A program made the position numbers and the translations under genes. A DNA stretch of 64,000 nt, taken from NCBI GenBank assembly GCA_964059195.1, contig CAXKWD010000005.1, positions 93,199,882-93,263,881 on the forward strand, read 5' to 3'. Of this stretch, positions 44,005 through 56,578 are shown one piece after another (the stretch's first letter is position 1; each line of letters starts with the position of its first letter). Source of the DNA: Ectobius pallidus (Eukaryota; Arthropoda; Insecta; Blattodea; Ectobiidae). The notes below the pieces were generated by a model. It searched no databases, had not been told where the DNA came from, and saw only the letters and a program-made list of their open reading frames with translations.

Positions 44005-44335
44005 CCTCTCCCTTTTAGGGACATTTAAGCGACCAACGCCGCCCGGGCCTTATAGGGCCGCGGGCCACCCCCGAGACAACATGAACACATAGGACGAGGC
44101 ACACCATTCACACACATTCACTCTGAACAAGGCGAAGATGGGTTGAAGATGATAATGACGGCCACATGATATCCAGGGACCACAAGGGCCTGAAGTTACC
44201 CGACTTTTGTCTCACAGGTCACGAAAAACCCCGGGAAAAAAACCCACCTAGGTAACTTGTCCCGACCAGGATTCGAAGCCGGGCCCGCTGCTTGAGAGGA
44301 GCGAACCTATTTCATCCTCCGTGATTTAATTGCAG
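44005..44335 (-). mobile_element. tRNA-derived SINE, family B, minus
   Basis: 'tcccttttagggacatttaa', 'gacggccacatgatatccag', 'cttgtcccgaccaggattcg' and 'gaggagcgaacctatttcat' are the reverse of the family B landmarks. Confidence 0.8.
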
Positions 44336-44339
44336 TCCC

Positions 44340-46300
44340 CGTTTTCATCTCTTAGGCCCGAATATTTAGTATTCTTAAATAAAATGTTTTAATAATAGGA
44401 TAAATGCGCACAAGCTGTGCATAAATAAAGTGACATTTTATATTAGACACAGTATTTATTAACAGTTGTAAAACCAAGCTTTGGAATTTCATTTCAATGC
44501 CTTTTTTGCGTGTGTTCTAAGATGTCTGCTGCAAAATGGCCAGTATCAGAATCGGTAGACTTCTCTTGTAACTTTTCTTGGTACAGTAAATATCGATATC
44601 AATATATGTATTTAATTTGTACGAAAACTGAATCATACGTAATATTTGTTAGTGTTTTAAACATTTAGAGTATTAGCAATATTATTTTACTTAAAAAAAT
44701 TCTAGGGTTTATTTGGATTAGCGATAGAATACCTACATGTTTTTATTTCCTCATCATGATATCACCAGCTGGTTTATGTAACAAATTTGCACTCGTTTAA
44801 TAGGCTTCTCATTAATGAAAGTATTATTAAACATATTTTCAAGTGCAAAATATAATATTGCCTATTGTTGGCAGTAACCATGGAATGTTAGTTGCTCTCT
44901 GATCTGTCTGTGGATAAAAGAAACAGATTAACGGGAAGTGATTAAGTTGTGAAATCAAGGATAGAAATTAAATCTTCAAATGTTAGAGGAGCATCGTGTA
45001 TTCACCATGGCTCTCAGGTTAGCAGTTTGATCTCTCTCTGTTAAATGCTTTAATTACTAAAGATCTCAAAATAATATAAAATATGAAACGAAGTTAAGGG
45101 TAGTGTTTTCATTTTTAAAATAACCTGTATTTGGAGTAGTGTCTTAAAGGGTACCGATGTGCAAGAGATTCGGTCAAAGAATGTACGATTGCAGGGAGAA
45201 AATATAAACGTTCTGTAACTAATGCTATGAACTGGCCTAGAAACTATGCAAGCTGGAGTAATTTTTTTCAAGTAAAATATTTAATGATTATCAAGCGAAA
45301 AGACTTAAGATAGCCATTCACAATGTACTGTACATGAGTGTACCTGATTCTTAATTTATTCTTTATTATATTACGAAACATGATACGATTTATGCATTTA
45401 AAAATAGATTCTCTATAACTGAGTCAAGGAGATATTAAAATACTTAACGCCTATCACTGCCGTAGCAGAAACAGGTTTTTGTAAGGTCACGCATATTATG
45501 AGACATTGTATAATAGCTAGATTAGGCTTTTTGTAACCTAAAATCACCAATATATGCAGAATAAAATATACTTTTATTACCGGTGCCTAAAAATCCTGTA
45601 TTAATGTACGCCTGGCAAAAGTGCTTTACCGGTACAGACTTTTTTACAGTCTACTTTAGAATTGTATTTAATAGTTCTAGTTTCTCACAAAGTGTCTCAC
45701 CAGTCTACTACTTCTTGTACTTCATCGTGATTTTATGTTTGAACTAACCTATTAAAGTTCCAACCCTCGTATTGTGAATTGTAATAATTACCAGAAATCC
45801 CTGATGCCTATTAATTAATGGTCGTTACGGACACCCTGTAAGTATTGTGTATATGACTTACGGACAATAAAGTAAGCCGATCATTAAGGACATTGTCCTA
45901 GATAGTTAGGCGATGTTGATAATAGGCTTATCAATATTGTCCGGGCAATTACGTTACTTTCCAAGCCTTTTTGGCCAATGTCACAGCAATTATGCTATTT
46001 TTCCTATATTTTTTATCGTTTTATGCACTCCTTCAGGGATATTAAAGCAAAAATATATCAGATCAGATCCTTGTATTGAACATTTTGGAGTCTGCAAAAT
46101 GTAAAAAGATAAATTTCAGAGAAGCGGTTTCAACCAAATGTAGGCCTATATCAGTTATCAGAAATGCAAAATTTAAAAAGAAATCTTGAAGCAGAGAGTG
46201 TAAGAGCGTCGTGTACTCAACATTCTATGCAATTCAAAGTGTCGTGGATGTCTTGTGTTGTGAAAAGAGGAGGTACGATGTAGGCTACTGTTTTTCGTAA
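44340..46300. other. Unassigned AT-rich sequence
   Basis: No exon, element end or tRNA-like head recognised over about 2 kb. Small open frames (for example 45913-46104 plus) show no family feature. Confidence 0.35.
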
Positions 46301-46309
46301 AAGGAAATG

Positions 46310-46500
46310 TTATGGTCGTACCGGTACCGGTCAACCGATGTGGTCCAAAATCAACAGGCTTCTTCCCATGGAAGTTACAGCTGCGTGTACCAAGTTTCAT
46401 GAAAATCTGATGAAGCGTGTTCTAGTTATCGCGCGTACAGACACACGGACAGACAGTTTCCCCCTTCATGATACAATCTTAGAAAGTACAACTCTGACAC
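46310..46500 (-). repeat. Solo unit of the compound-element minisatellite
   Basis: One ~150-bp unit ('taccggtaccggtcaaccga', 'cttcttcccatgg', 'caagtttcatgaaaatc') followed by the 'acggacagacag' patch and 'ctgacactta', a decayed terminus. Confidence 0.7.
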
Positions 46501-46783
46501 TTAAATAGTATATTTGGAGACGATGATCTGCTAATTTTCTATATTTATCAGCATTGCCCAATTACAACTGGCGATTTACTGATTGTCCGGTCAATATGGG
46601 ATGTGTTTCTTTCATATGAAATATACAATAATTCCCTTAGCTCTTTGGTTTCTTGTGTAAATTGCTGGCCAATGACGTTATTGGCTATAAATAAGCAATA
46701 GTATTGGGAAATTATGTGAATGCCTGGACAATAACGTTATGTCCTAATTTACTTCATTGTTCTTAACATATACAGTAGGCCTA

Positions 46784-48600
46784 CTAGCTTACAGGGCCCG
46801 GCGTCGCTCGGGTTTTGTATTATGACATTCGAAATTGACTTATGAAGGACTTTCGATTTTCAAACTCTAGGCCCTTAAATAGGTTTGTAGAATTTGAAAT
46901 GAGGAAGAACGACTTATCACACACAAACTATTCCCCCGGAAAACACTTTTTTTGGCTCATAGAGGATGTTGTAGAATTTTGCACCCCATTGCTTCTACAC
47001 ACAAATAAGAAGAAACAGAATTTCCGGTTTTGTAAATCTGTACTGTCTTTACAGAATATTTTATTTCTCACTCTTATGTTACCATACAACTGTTTCGGAG
47101 CTGAAATCAAAAATAAATTTAATACCACTTTCTTACTTTCCTCCCCAAAACCTGGGACATCATATAATGTGCGCATAAGACTAAAAATGTTTCATCTTAT
47201 TTTGTCTCCTTTTACATGCTTAGGGCCTGTGATAAACATCCGTATTTCTCAACTAAAAATACAAAGCCTACAGCTATGAATAATGTATCAGTGGATAGAA
47301 TTTTTTACAGACTTCTGATGTGGCATAACTTTCTCGTTGACACATACTCAAGACTGTGACAGCTGAATTAAGCTGTCCCCGCGATACGTCCTCTTATTAA
47401 GTGCCAGAATGGTACTTTATGAGATTGTTTGGGGGACGGGAAAATGTCTGTCCGTCTGTCTGTCTGTACGCGCGACAACTCAAATACGCTTTATCGGATT
47501 TTCATGAAACTTGGTAAACGCATTTATAACGTCCATGGGAAGAACCCTATTGATACTGGACCAAATCGGTTGACCGGTACCGGAGTAATACCCAATTTAG
47601 TGCCTATTTTATGGTATTGTATTAGAAAGAATTTATCAAATGCAAATCAGTTATCATGACAACATATTGTTTTAGAATCTCCATATACGGCTTTTGAAGT
47701 TGCAATACAGTTAGCTATGACAAATAACACTATTCCTTTACATACGCTTATCAAACTAGACCGTTAAACTGAGCGCTGTGGCCGAGATGGTAACGTCTTG
47801 GACTCGCATTCTGGATTTCCTTGGTTCAAATCTCGAAGCCGATCAATTTGACATTTTTTAAATATTTTTATGCGAGTGTGCGATTGTCATTATATCACAA
47901 ATCTGTACACTATAGTTCTGCTGATGCTGGACGATTTTATTCTGAATTTTTAAAACTAGGCCTTTGTTCTTCCGCAAGACCTGCTTAATTAATTAATCTG
48001 GAGCTTAACTTGGAAATCAATTTTTTTTAAACTTATTCTTGCAGATCATAATTGCAATTATAACTGATTAAACAAAAGCATTATGTCACTTTGTTATATC
48101 AGTTTACCTGATTTTATTTTACATGAAAATGTGAAGTGAGAAAGTGGTATTCCGTATGTCCAGGGCAGAGAAAGTTATGTTACTGCATCACATTTGCATT
48201 ATTTTCGTGGATTTCATTCTTCAATATTTATTTAGGCCTACAGCTATCGATAGCTTCTCTAATTTTTCCAAGTCCCGTATAAATTATTTCCAAAGCTACC
48301 TGTGATCACTGCCAACAATTCACTGTTATCACGAGAACTGTACATGGAAATTGATTTGGATTTGATAATTTTTGTGTAAAAAGGTATTAAGTATCCTCAA
48401 AAACATTTGATTTTTGGTATTTAAAATCAAAATTTTTCACAATCCTTTCTTAGTGTGCACTTACATTATGAAACGAAGGTACTGTCAAAATTCCAAGTAC
48501 AGTACCTATCTATTATAGTTTAGGCTCTACGTTAATTCTCTCTCTGTCTGTCAATCAGGCTGTCAGTCATTAAGTCAGGACAAAGCCTCTTATATATATA
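46784..48600 (-). mobile_element. Helitron family 2 carrying a compound element
   Basis: On the minus strand the 3' end has the hairpin CCCGAGCGACGCCGGGC followed by CTAG at 46787-46784. The 5' end near 48600 has '...TATATAAGAGGCTTTGTCC'. The body includes a spurious open frame (46842-47279) that recurs at 48.7 and 60.9 kb. The segment 47399-48118 is the compound tRNA-SINE element. The copy at 60.8-61.07 kb shows the same junction, so it moved as part of this Helitron. Confidence 0.65.
47399..48118 (+). mobile_element. Compound tRNA-SINE/minisatellite element, one-unit form
   Basis: Starts AAGTGCCAGAATGGTAC, has one ~150-bp unit, then the tRNA-like head 'gtggccgagatggtaacg' (box A, class II type) with box B-like 'ggttcaaatct' (about 47823), the body 'gcaagacctgcttaatt', and ends 'cagtttacctgatttta'. 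It is the shortest form of the family in the window. Confidence 0.75.
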
Positions 48601-48608
48601 TAGGCCTA

Positions 48609-49385
48609 CTAGCTTAAAAGGCCCGGCGTCGCCCGGGTTTTTTATTTTGTAATTATAAATTAACTTATGAAGGACTTTAGATTTTTAAATTCTAGGTCTT
48701 AATATAAGTATTTATAATTTGAAATAGGAGGAACGACTTATCACACTCAAACTATTCCCTCAGAAAACGCTTGATATAGCTTTTTATGGCTCGTAGAGGA
48801 TGTAGAATTTTGCATCCTATCGCTTGTAAAGTACACAGCAAGCCTGGTAGGGGTTCAAATAAGAAGAAACAGAAATTCCGGTAACATAAAATTGTATTAT
48901 CGTGGCAGAGAATTTTTATTTCTTACTCTCATGTTACCATAAAACCGTTTTGGGGATGAAATTAAACAGAAATGCTATATCACTTTCATACTTCTCTTCC
49001 CAAAACATATTACCTTACCTCGTATTGTTTTCTCTATTTCCAGGTTAGAGAAAGTTATGTGACGGCATTATTTTCGTGGATTTCTTTAATATTTATTTAT
49101 AACATTATTATATTGATAGCTTTTCTAAATTGTCAAAGTCACGTTTCATTTATTTCCAAACCCATCTTAGACCAGTGGCAAACAATACACTGTTGTGATT
49201 TGGATTTGATAATTCTGTGTAAAAAGGGATTAAGTATTCTCAAAAACATTTGATATTTGTCATTTAAAATCAATTTTTTTTAAATCCTCTACCTGTTATA
49301 GTTTAGGCTCTACGTTGATTCCTGTCAGTCAGTCAGTAGTCAGTCATTCAGTCAGTCAGGACAAAGCCTTTTATACATATAGAGA
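48609..49385 (-). mobile_element. Helitron family 2, full length
   Basis: Minus strand: the 5' end at 49385 reads TCTCTATATGTATAAAAGGC and continues TTTGTCCTGACTGACTG. The 3' end has the stem CCCGGGCGACGCCGGGC and CTAG at 48612-48609. Host A and T flank the ends. Non-autonomous, about 777 bp. Confidence 0.75.
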
Positions 49386-50237
49386 TAAATGAGATTATGC
49401 ATTATATCTTTTGTTTAAGAAACATTTGATGTAACAACAGCGGTTAGCAACCTAACAACGTTTTTATGATATTTAGAGGTTAAATTGAATCAGACTAGGC
49501 ATTATGATAACCGTATGTAAATGTTTTGCGACACAGAAATGTATTGCGTTACCTTATTCATGGTCATCTCTGTTTAATGTTTGTCTTCCATATTTTCATT
49601 TCAGACATAACAAGATTTCTATACATTGATGTTTCAAAACAAGTTTATCAGGAGATTTGAACTATTCTGATGAGCAAATAAAGAAAAGTGATAAAAGAAT
49701 ACAAATCTTGTTTCTGAAACAATCTTTTTCGTATGGTCAGTGGATTTTAGCAGCAATTGGTTAAATACGGTAACGTAATGAAATACCGTTCTGCTCAACC
49801 AGTAAGATTTAGATAAAATACCTGCTCAGTTATTTACAATTTGATTTTTATTCATCCTTAGGCCTTTCAGTGTTCATAACGTCATCTTCAAGGCTTGTTA
49901 TAATTACTTGAAATGTGGCGAATGTGTATTGGTTCTGTCACCATAAACCTGATCAAAGAGCCTGTCAGTAGGCCTACACTTGTAGAAGATTTAAAAAAAA
50001 CCGCAAAAGAACACTCATTCAGCCCCGAACTCATGTAGCCTATGCAGGAAGTATATCCATACCGTAATTTAACTAAATAGCAGTTTTCTATGAATTCTTT
50101 TTAGAAGTATTTACAAAATATGTAAGATCATTAAATAAATCTACTATAAATTTGTTTTAACAATTAAATAAAAATAATTTAGTTTTCCGCCAAGGTCTTA
50201 TTTATACAGTCCATATCCATGACCATATTATCTATTA
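49386..50237. other. Unassigned sequence
   Basis: No gene or element boundary recognised before the Helitron cluster begins. Confidence 0.35.
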
Positions 50238-50618
50238 TCTATATTAATAAAAGGAAGTGTCTGTCCTCCTCCGTCTGTCCGCGATGCCCAGCGAAATCTA
50301 CTCAACGCAGAGATCTGAAATTTTATACATGGGCGGACTAAAGGGTCGGAATGTGCACCTCGAAGCCGGAATTTTAATTTTCGCTTTCGTTCGAGAGTTA
50401 TGAGTGAAAAACGGGCAGAAAACGTGTATTTATTGTGTTTTCGAAGCATGAGTTTTCAGTAATACAAATCAATTACACTAGGCTTTGGCTATTGTTGTCA
50501 TACCTTCGACATAAAAGCATCGCGAACTCTTGAATGTTGTAGCTCATGCTGGCCGATTCATTTGTTTTTAATGTCAAGGCACGCAAACATATGAAATTTT
50601 CAACCTACACCGAAGTGG

Positions 50619-50678
<60 letters not shown>

Positions 50679-51868
50679 GGGATAATCAATATTAGCCTAA
50701 ATATGGTCAAACGTTGTTCGATTTGGACGAAACTCACTATACAGGGGTATTCTGGGCCAATGAACTCGAATCTGAGGTCGCTTTTACCAGGGGACGCTAC
50801 CTAATCGTGGAATGCACTCCACGTGATTTAGGTGTTAATAAATATAATGATTTAACTATTATGCTCTTAATTTTTAGTTTTTAATTTTTGAAATAATTAT
50901 CGCGGGGGAAGCCGCCGGCACATGCTATCTTTATAATAATAAAAGGACGTGTTTGTCTGTCTGTCCGCGATGCCCATCGAAATCTACTGAACGCAGAGAT
51001 CTGAAATTTTAAAGATAGATGGACTGAAAGGAGGGCGAATGCACCTCGAAGGCGAATTTTTAATTTTAGCTTTCGTTCGCGAGTTATGAGTGAAAAACTG
51101 GCAGAAAACGTGATTTTAGCGCTGTCGTAGCATCAGATTTCAGTAATACATTTCATTGTCAAATCAATTGCAGTTGGTTTTGGCTATTTTTGTCATACCG
51201 TGGTAATAAAAGCATCGCGATCGCTAGAATGTTGTAAGCCCACGCTGGTCGATTCATTTGTTTAGAATGTCAAGGCCCGTAGACATGAAATTTTCAACCT
51301 ACACGGAAGAGGGATAATCAACATAGACATAAATATGGTTAAACATCGTTCGATTTGGACGAAACTCACTATACAGGGATTTCCTGGGCCAAGGAACTCG
51401 AATCTGAGATCGCTTTTACCAGGCGACGCTATCTAATCGTTACATGTAGTCCACGTGATTTAGGTGATAATAAATATAATGATTTAACTATTATGCTCTT
51501 AATTTTTAATTCTTGAAATAATTATCGCTGGCGATCGCTTGATTTTGTAAGTCCATCCTGGACGATTCATTTGTTTAGAATATCAAGGCCCGAAGACATA
51601 TGAAATTTTCAACCTACACGGAAGAGGGATCATCAATATAGGCCTAAATATGGTCAAACATTGTTCGATTTGGACGAAACTCACTGTACAGGGGTATTCT
51701 GGGCCAAAGAACTCGAATCTGAGGTCGCTTTTACCAGGCGACGCTATCTAATCGTGGTATGTAGTCCACGTGATTTAGGTGTTAATAAATATAATGATTT
51801 AACTATTATGCTCTTAATTTTTAATTTTTGAAATAATTATCGCGGGCGAAGCCGCGGGCACATGCTAG
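50238..51868 (+). mobile_element. Helitron family 1 head-to-tail dimer, copy 1 (rearranged)
   Basis: Unit A starts TCTATATTAATAAAAGGAAG at 50238 and reaches a degenerate terminator at about 50927 (hairpin then CTAT, no CTAG). Unit B starts TCTTTATAATAATAAAAGGA at 50928 and ends with hairpin GCGGGCGAAGCCGC and CTAG at 51865-51868, followed by T. Unit A holds an (ATT)n at about 50621-50678. Near 51525-51530 unit B switches into the middle of another unit, so this copy carries an extra partial segment. Confidence 0.8.
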
Positions 51869-51939
51869 TAATTTTAATAACCGGACATTGGTATCCTTAC
51901 GTAAAGACGTTGACTCAATATTGCAATATTTATTAAACA

Positions 51940-52300
51940 CAAGAAGAAATAAAATCAGGTAAACTGATGTAAAAAAGTGCAAGTAAATTTTTGTTTAATC
52001 AGTTATGACTGCAATTATGATATGCAGATTGATTTCCAAGTTAAACTCCATATTTATTCATTAAGCAGGGCTTACGGAAGAACAAAGGTCTAGTTTTAAA
52101 AAAATCATATTAAAATCTTCCAGCATCAGTTGAACTGTACAGATTTGTGATAACTTGACAATCGCACACTCACATAAAAATACAAAAAAAGTGAAATTGG
52201 CCGGTTTCGGGATTTGAGCCATGGAACTCCAGAATGTGAGGCAAAGACGTTACCATCTCGGTCACCTGGGTCAGTTTAACGGTCTAGTTGGATAAGCGCA
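51940..52300 (-). mobile_element. tRNA-SINE part of the compound family
   Basis: 'aaatcaggtaaactgatgta' and 'aagcagggcttacggaagaa' in minus orientation, then the tRNA-like head (minus strand GGTGACCGAGATGGTAACG, box B-like GGCTCAAATCC at about 52212). It has no minisatellite unit attached. Confidence 0.7.
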
Positions 52301-53670
52301 TGTAAAACAATACTGTTTTTGGTCATAGCTAACTGTATTTTAATTTTCAAAGCCTTATAATATCTCAGGTAATCCCACGAGAGGTTAAGAGTTTATCGAT
52401 AGATTCGCGACTGCGCAGCAGGAGCTAATTTATCTTATGAAACTCGTAACCTCGAGTTGGATTTATTAAGACTATTTCACGAATACAATGTAATAGATTA
52501 CATGAATAATAATTACTTTCTTCTTGTTAGTTTAAAATGAAATCATTAATACTGTCAGTTGTCAGATCACGGCATCTATATTAATAAAAGGAAGTGTCTG
52601 TCCTCCTCCGTCTGTCCGCGATGCCCAGCGAAATCTACTGAACGCAGAGATCTGAAATTTTATACATAGGCGGACTAAAGGGTCGGAATGTGCACCTCGA
52701 AGCCGGAATTTTAATTTTCGCTTTAGTTCGTGAGTTATGAGTGAAAAACTGGCAGAAAACTTGTATTTTTTGCTATTTCGAAGCATCAGTTTCAGTAATA
52801 TATTTCAACTAGCATGTGCCCGCGGCTTCGCCCGCGATAATTATTTCAAAAATTAAAAATTAAGAGCATAATAGTTAAATCATTATATTTATTAACACCT
52901 AAATCACGTGAATTACATACCACGATTAGATATCGTTGCCTGGTAAAAGCTATCTCAGATTCGAGTTCCTTGGCCCAGAAAATCCCTGTATAGTGAGTTT
53001 CGTCCAAATCGAACGATGTTTAACCATATTTAGGTCTATGTTGATTATCCCTCTTCCGTGTAGGTTGAAAATTTCATATGTCTACGGGCCTTGACATTCT
53101 AAACAAATGAATCGACCAGCGTGGGCTTACAACATTCAAGCGATCGCGATGCTTTTATTTCCACGGTATGACAAAAATAGCCAAAGCCAACTGCAATTGA
53201 TTTGACATTGAAATGTATTACTGAAATCTGATGCTTCGACAGCGCTAAAATCACGTTTTCTGCCAGTTTTTTACTCATAACTCGCGAACGAAAGCTAAAA
53301 TTAAAAATTCGGCTTCGAGGTGCATTCGCCCACCTTTCAGTCCATCTATCTTTAAATTTTCAGATCTTTGCGTTCAGTAGATTTCGATGGGCATCGTGGA
53401 CAGACAGACAAACAGCATGTGCCCGCGGCTTCCCCCGCGATAATTATTTCAAATTATAATTATTAACACCTAAATCACGTGGAGTGCATTCCACGATTAG
53501 GTAGCGTCCCCTGGTAAAAGCGACCTCAGATTCGAGTTCCTTGGCCCAGAAAACCCCTGTATAGTGAGTTTCGTTCAAATCGAACAATGTTTGACCATAT
53601 TTAGGGTTGATTATCCTTCTTCCGTGTAGGTTGAAAATGTCATATGTCTGTGGGCCTTGACACTCTAAAC

Positions 53671-55031
53671 CAGGCCTGTCCAACTTCATAAGTACTGGGG
53701 GCCAAAATGTTTCGACAATTGATGCTGAGGGCCAAACAGTAAAAGCTTCACTCCCATAAATATAACAGTAAAGTACAGCAGACCAAATTGTTGAAATATG
53801 ATTCATTACCAGTAGGCCGAAATTAGAATTTAATGTGAGCACTGAGGATTTTCAGACTGCTTCGCTAAAGTATGGATGTCCTCTTCTATGTTAGTAACTG
53901 CCAGTCTTAGTAGGTGTAACAAGGAATCATCAGTGAGACAGTTCCTATATTTATTTTTTATGAATTTCGAGTTGGAGAAAGCACTCTCACATAAGTGCTT
54001 CCAAACATTGAGGAAAGCTGCAAACCAAAATCTCTAAGCTGAAGAAACCTGCCCTCTGAAAAAGTTGAGTCCTCTCTCAGACCTGGTTTGAAGAAAAGGA
54101 TCAGCCTGAAGATCGCAGAGCTCCAGTTGATACATGGATGGCTGATTCTCAATATCCATATTCAAAGGGTCATTAAAAAGCAGCAGTTTACCTTTAATAT
54201 TTTCAAAGTCAGAAAATCTTTCATTGAATTCTTCAATAATAACTTCAATATTTTCACAAAACTAAAAAAAATTACCATCTTCAATTTCTTCTGACAGCTC
54301 TTGACAACATGGAAAGTGTGTTAAATCATTTCTTGATAAGGTTGATTTAAGAAATTTTAAAACCATTAACATGACCTCTAACCCTCAAACACTTTGATTT
54401 TTGCCCTGAAGTCTCTGGTTCAACTCATTCAAGTATTGTGTCAGGTCAGTCATGAAAGCAAGCTGCCTTAGAAAGTCTGGATCTTCAACCCGTCGAATAA
54501 GATTTTCACTACCTGCACTCAGCCAGCGTACATTTGAGTGGAGTGATAGATCTCTCATCCAAAAATTCCCGGAATCTGCAGTGAAGTTGTGTCTTAGTGC
54601 CACCACGTATCTTGTTGGAAACTGTAACCACTATATTCATTGCATCGCTTTGTTTCACTGACTTCCCACACAACGCCTCTTGGTGAATTTTGCAATGGAA
54701 CATGAGGAAACGTACCCGAGCTTTCCTAATTAATCCTACCAGTCTTTTCCACCGTTTCATTTACTGGTTTAAATATATCTTCACCCTTGGTTATCCACGT
54801 AAATAACATAATTCAAGAATTTCTTCTTGTGTTGAAAATTCATTGTTGATCATTCGTGTGAAAATCAAGAGTTGACTGGTGTCGGTCTGGTCGACACCGT
54901 CATCCACGCATAGTGAAAAGTAGCTGCATTTTCCAACCATATCTTCTAATTTCTTTGTTATTTGTCCTCGGGCCACAAAACTGTGAGAGCGGGCCGCATG
55001 CGGCCCGAGGGCCGCGGGTTGGACAGGCCTG
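53671..55031 (-). mobile_element. hAT transposon, GTF2IRD2/FAM200-like, decayed
   Basis: 1361 bp with TIR CAGGCCTGTCCAAC and a perfect 8-bp duplication CTCTAAAC (53663-53670, 55032-55039), inserted into a Helitron. The inner right end is a CpG-rich palindromic patch 'gcgggccgcatgcggcccg'. Confidence 0.9.
53830..54976 (-). pseudogene. hAT transposase of the GTF2IRD2/FAM200 type, broken
   Basis: Minus-strand pieces in order: ITKKLEDMVGKCSYFSLCVD and DGVDQTDTSQLLIFTRMI (core with catalytic Asp); HCKIHQEALCGKSVKQSD (CxxHxxxL-type motif); LHSNVRWLSAGS; FLRQLAFMTDLTQYLNELN with QRLQGKNQ; near the end FGSTYVCESAFSNSKFIKNK and LTDDSLLHLLRLAVT. These are the landmarks of domesticated and transposon proteins related to GTF2IRD2, FAM200 and SCAND3. 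The frame changes several times and the N-terminus is absent, so the gene is dead although the insertion itself is young. Confidence 0.8.
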
Positions 55032-55814
55032 CTCTAAACAAATGAATCGTCTAGGATGGACTTACAAAATCAAGCGATCGCGTTGCTTTTATTTTCAAGG
55101 TAGGCTATGAGGTATGTTGACAAAAATAGCCAAAGCCATCTGTAAGTTATTTGATATTGAAATTTATTACTGAAACTGATGCTTCTAAAACGCAAAAAAA
55201 TGCACGTTTTCTGCCAGTTTTTCACTCATAACTCACGAACGGAGGCGAAAATTAAAATTCCGGCTTCGAGGTGCACATTCCGACCCTTTAGTCCGCCTAC
55301 TTATAAAATTTCAGATCTCTGCGTTGAGTAGATTTCGCTGGGCATCGCGGACAGACAGACGGAAGACAGACAGACGGAGGACAGACACTTCCTTTTATTA
55401 ATATAGATGTTAAATCAATTACAGCTGGCTTTGGCTATTTTTGTCATCATACCTCATAGCCTACCTTGGAAATAAAAACATCGCGATCGCTTGATTTTGT
55501 AAGTCCATCGTGGACGATTCATTTGTTTAGAGTGTCAAGGCTTGCAGATATATGAAATTTTCAACCTACACGTAAGAAGGATATCTACATAGGCTTAATT
55601 ATGGTCAAACATTGTTCGATTTGAACGAAACTCACTATACAGGGGTTTTCTGAGCCAAGGAACTGGAACCTGTGGTCGCTTTTTCTACCAGGGGACGCTA
55701 CCTAATCGTGGAATACACTCCACGTGATTTAGGTGTTAATAAATATAATGATTTAACTATTATGCACTTAAGTTTTGAAATAATTATCGCGGGGGAAGCC
55801 GCGGGCACATATTA

Positions 55815-56414
55815 TCTTATAATAATAAAAGGACGTGTTTTTCTGTCTGTCCGCGATGCCCAGCGAAATCTACTGAACGCAGAGATCTGAAATTTTAAAC
55901 ATAGATGGACTGAAAGGTGGGAGAATGCACCTCGAAGCCGGATTTTTAATTTTAGCTTTCGTTCGCGAGTTATGAGTGAAAAACTGGCAGAAAACGTGAT
56001 TTTAGCGCTGTCGAAGCATCAGATTTCAGTAATACATTTAAATGTCAAATCAATTGCATTTGGCTTTGGCTATTTTTGTCATACCGTGGAAATAAAAGCT
56101 TGAATGTTGTAAGCCTACGCTGGTGCATTTGTTTAGAATGTCAAGGCCCGTAGACATACGAAATCTTCAACCTACTCGGAAGAGGGATAATCAACATAGA
56201 CCTAAATATGATTAAACATTATTCGATTTGGACGTAACTCACCATACAGGGATTTTCTGGGTCAAGGAACTCGAATCTGAGATCGCTTTTGCCAGGCGAC
56301 GCTATCTAATCGTGGTAAGTAGTCCACGTGGTTTAGGTGTTAATAAATATAATGTTTTAACTATTATGCTCTTAATTTTTTATTTTTGAAATAATTATCG
56401 CGGGCACATGCGAG
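55815..56414 (+). mobile_element. Helitron family 1 unit B of dimer copy 2
   Basis: Starts TCTTATAATAATAAAAGGAC at 55815 and ends with a hairpin shortened by deletion ('tcgcgggcacatgcgag'). Confidence 0.75.
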
Positions 56415-56578
56415 TACTAAATAAATGAACAGTCTCCATAATGGAATACTAATCAATGCTAACAACGTATATTGACAAAATACCGTAGTGAACCACTACC
56501 AACGTATATTGATAAAATGCCGTAGTTAACCTAAAAATCAAGATACGAAAAAAGACACATTTTAATTCAAGAACGTAA

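Larger units (their letters stand above)
52809..55407 (-). mobile_element. Two minus-strand Helitron family 1 units, nested
   Basis: The outer 3' end CTAG is at 52812-52809, next to hairpin 'gcccgcggcttcgcccgc'. A second 3' hairpin 'gcccgcggcttcccccgc' lies at about 53423. The 5' end is at 55407 (minus TCTATATTAATAAAAGGAAG). Host A and T flank the pair, so it jumped as one unit into the plus-strand copy. The hAT 53671-55031 lies inside it. Confidence 0.78.
52575..55814 (+). mobile_element. Helitron family 1 unit A of dimer copy 2, split by nested insertion
   Basis: Starts TCTATATTAATAAAAGGAAG at 52575 and is interrupted at 52808 after 'tatttcaa'. It resumes at 55408 with 'tgttaaatcaattac', which is exactly contiguous in dimer copy 3 (about 56815). 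It ends at a terminator lacking CTAG ('gcacatatta', 55814). The intervening 52809-55407 is two minus-strand Helitron units plus a hAT. Confidence 0.8.

Noticed and set aside
46842..47279. 145-codon plus-strand gene
   Set aside because: It is an open frame within a non-autonomous Helitron body that recurs, broken, at 48.7 and 60.9 kb, with no domain features.
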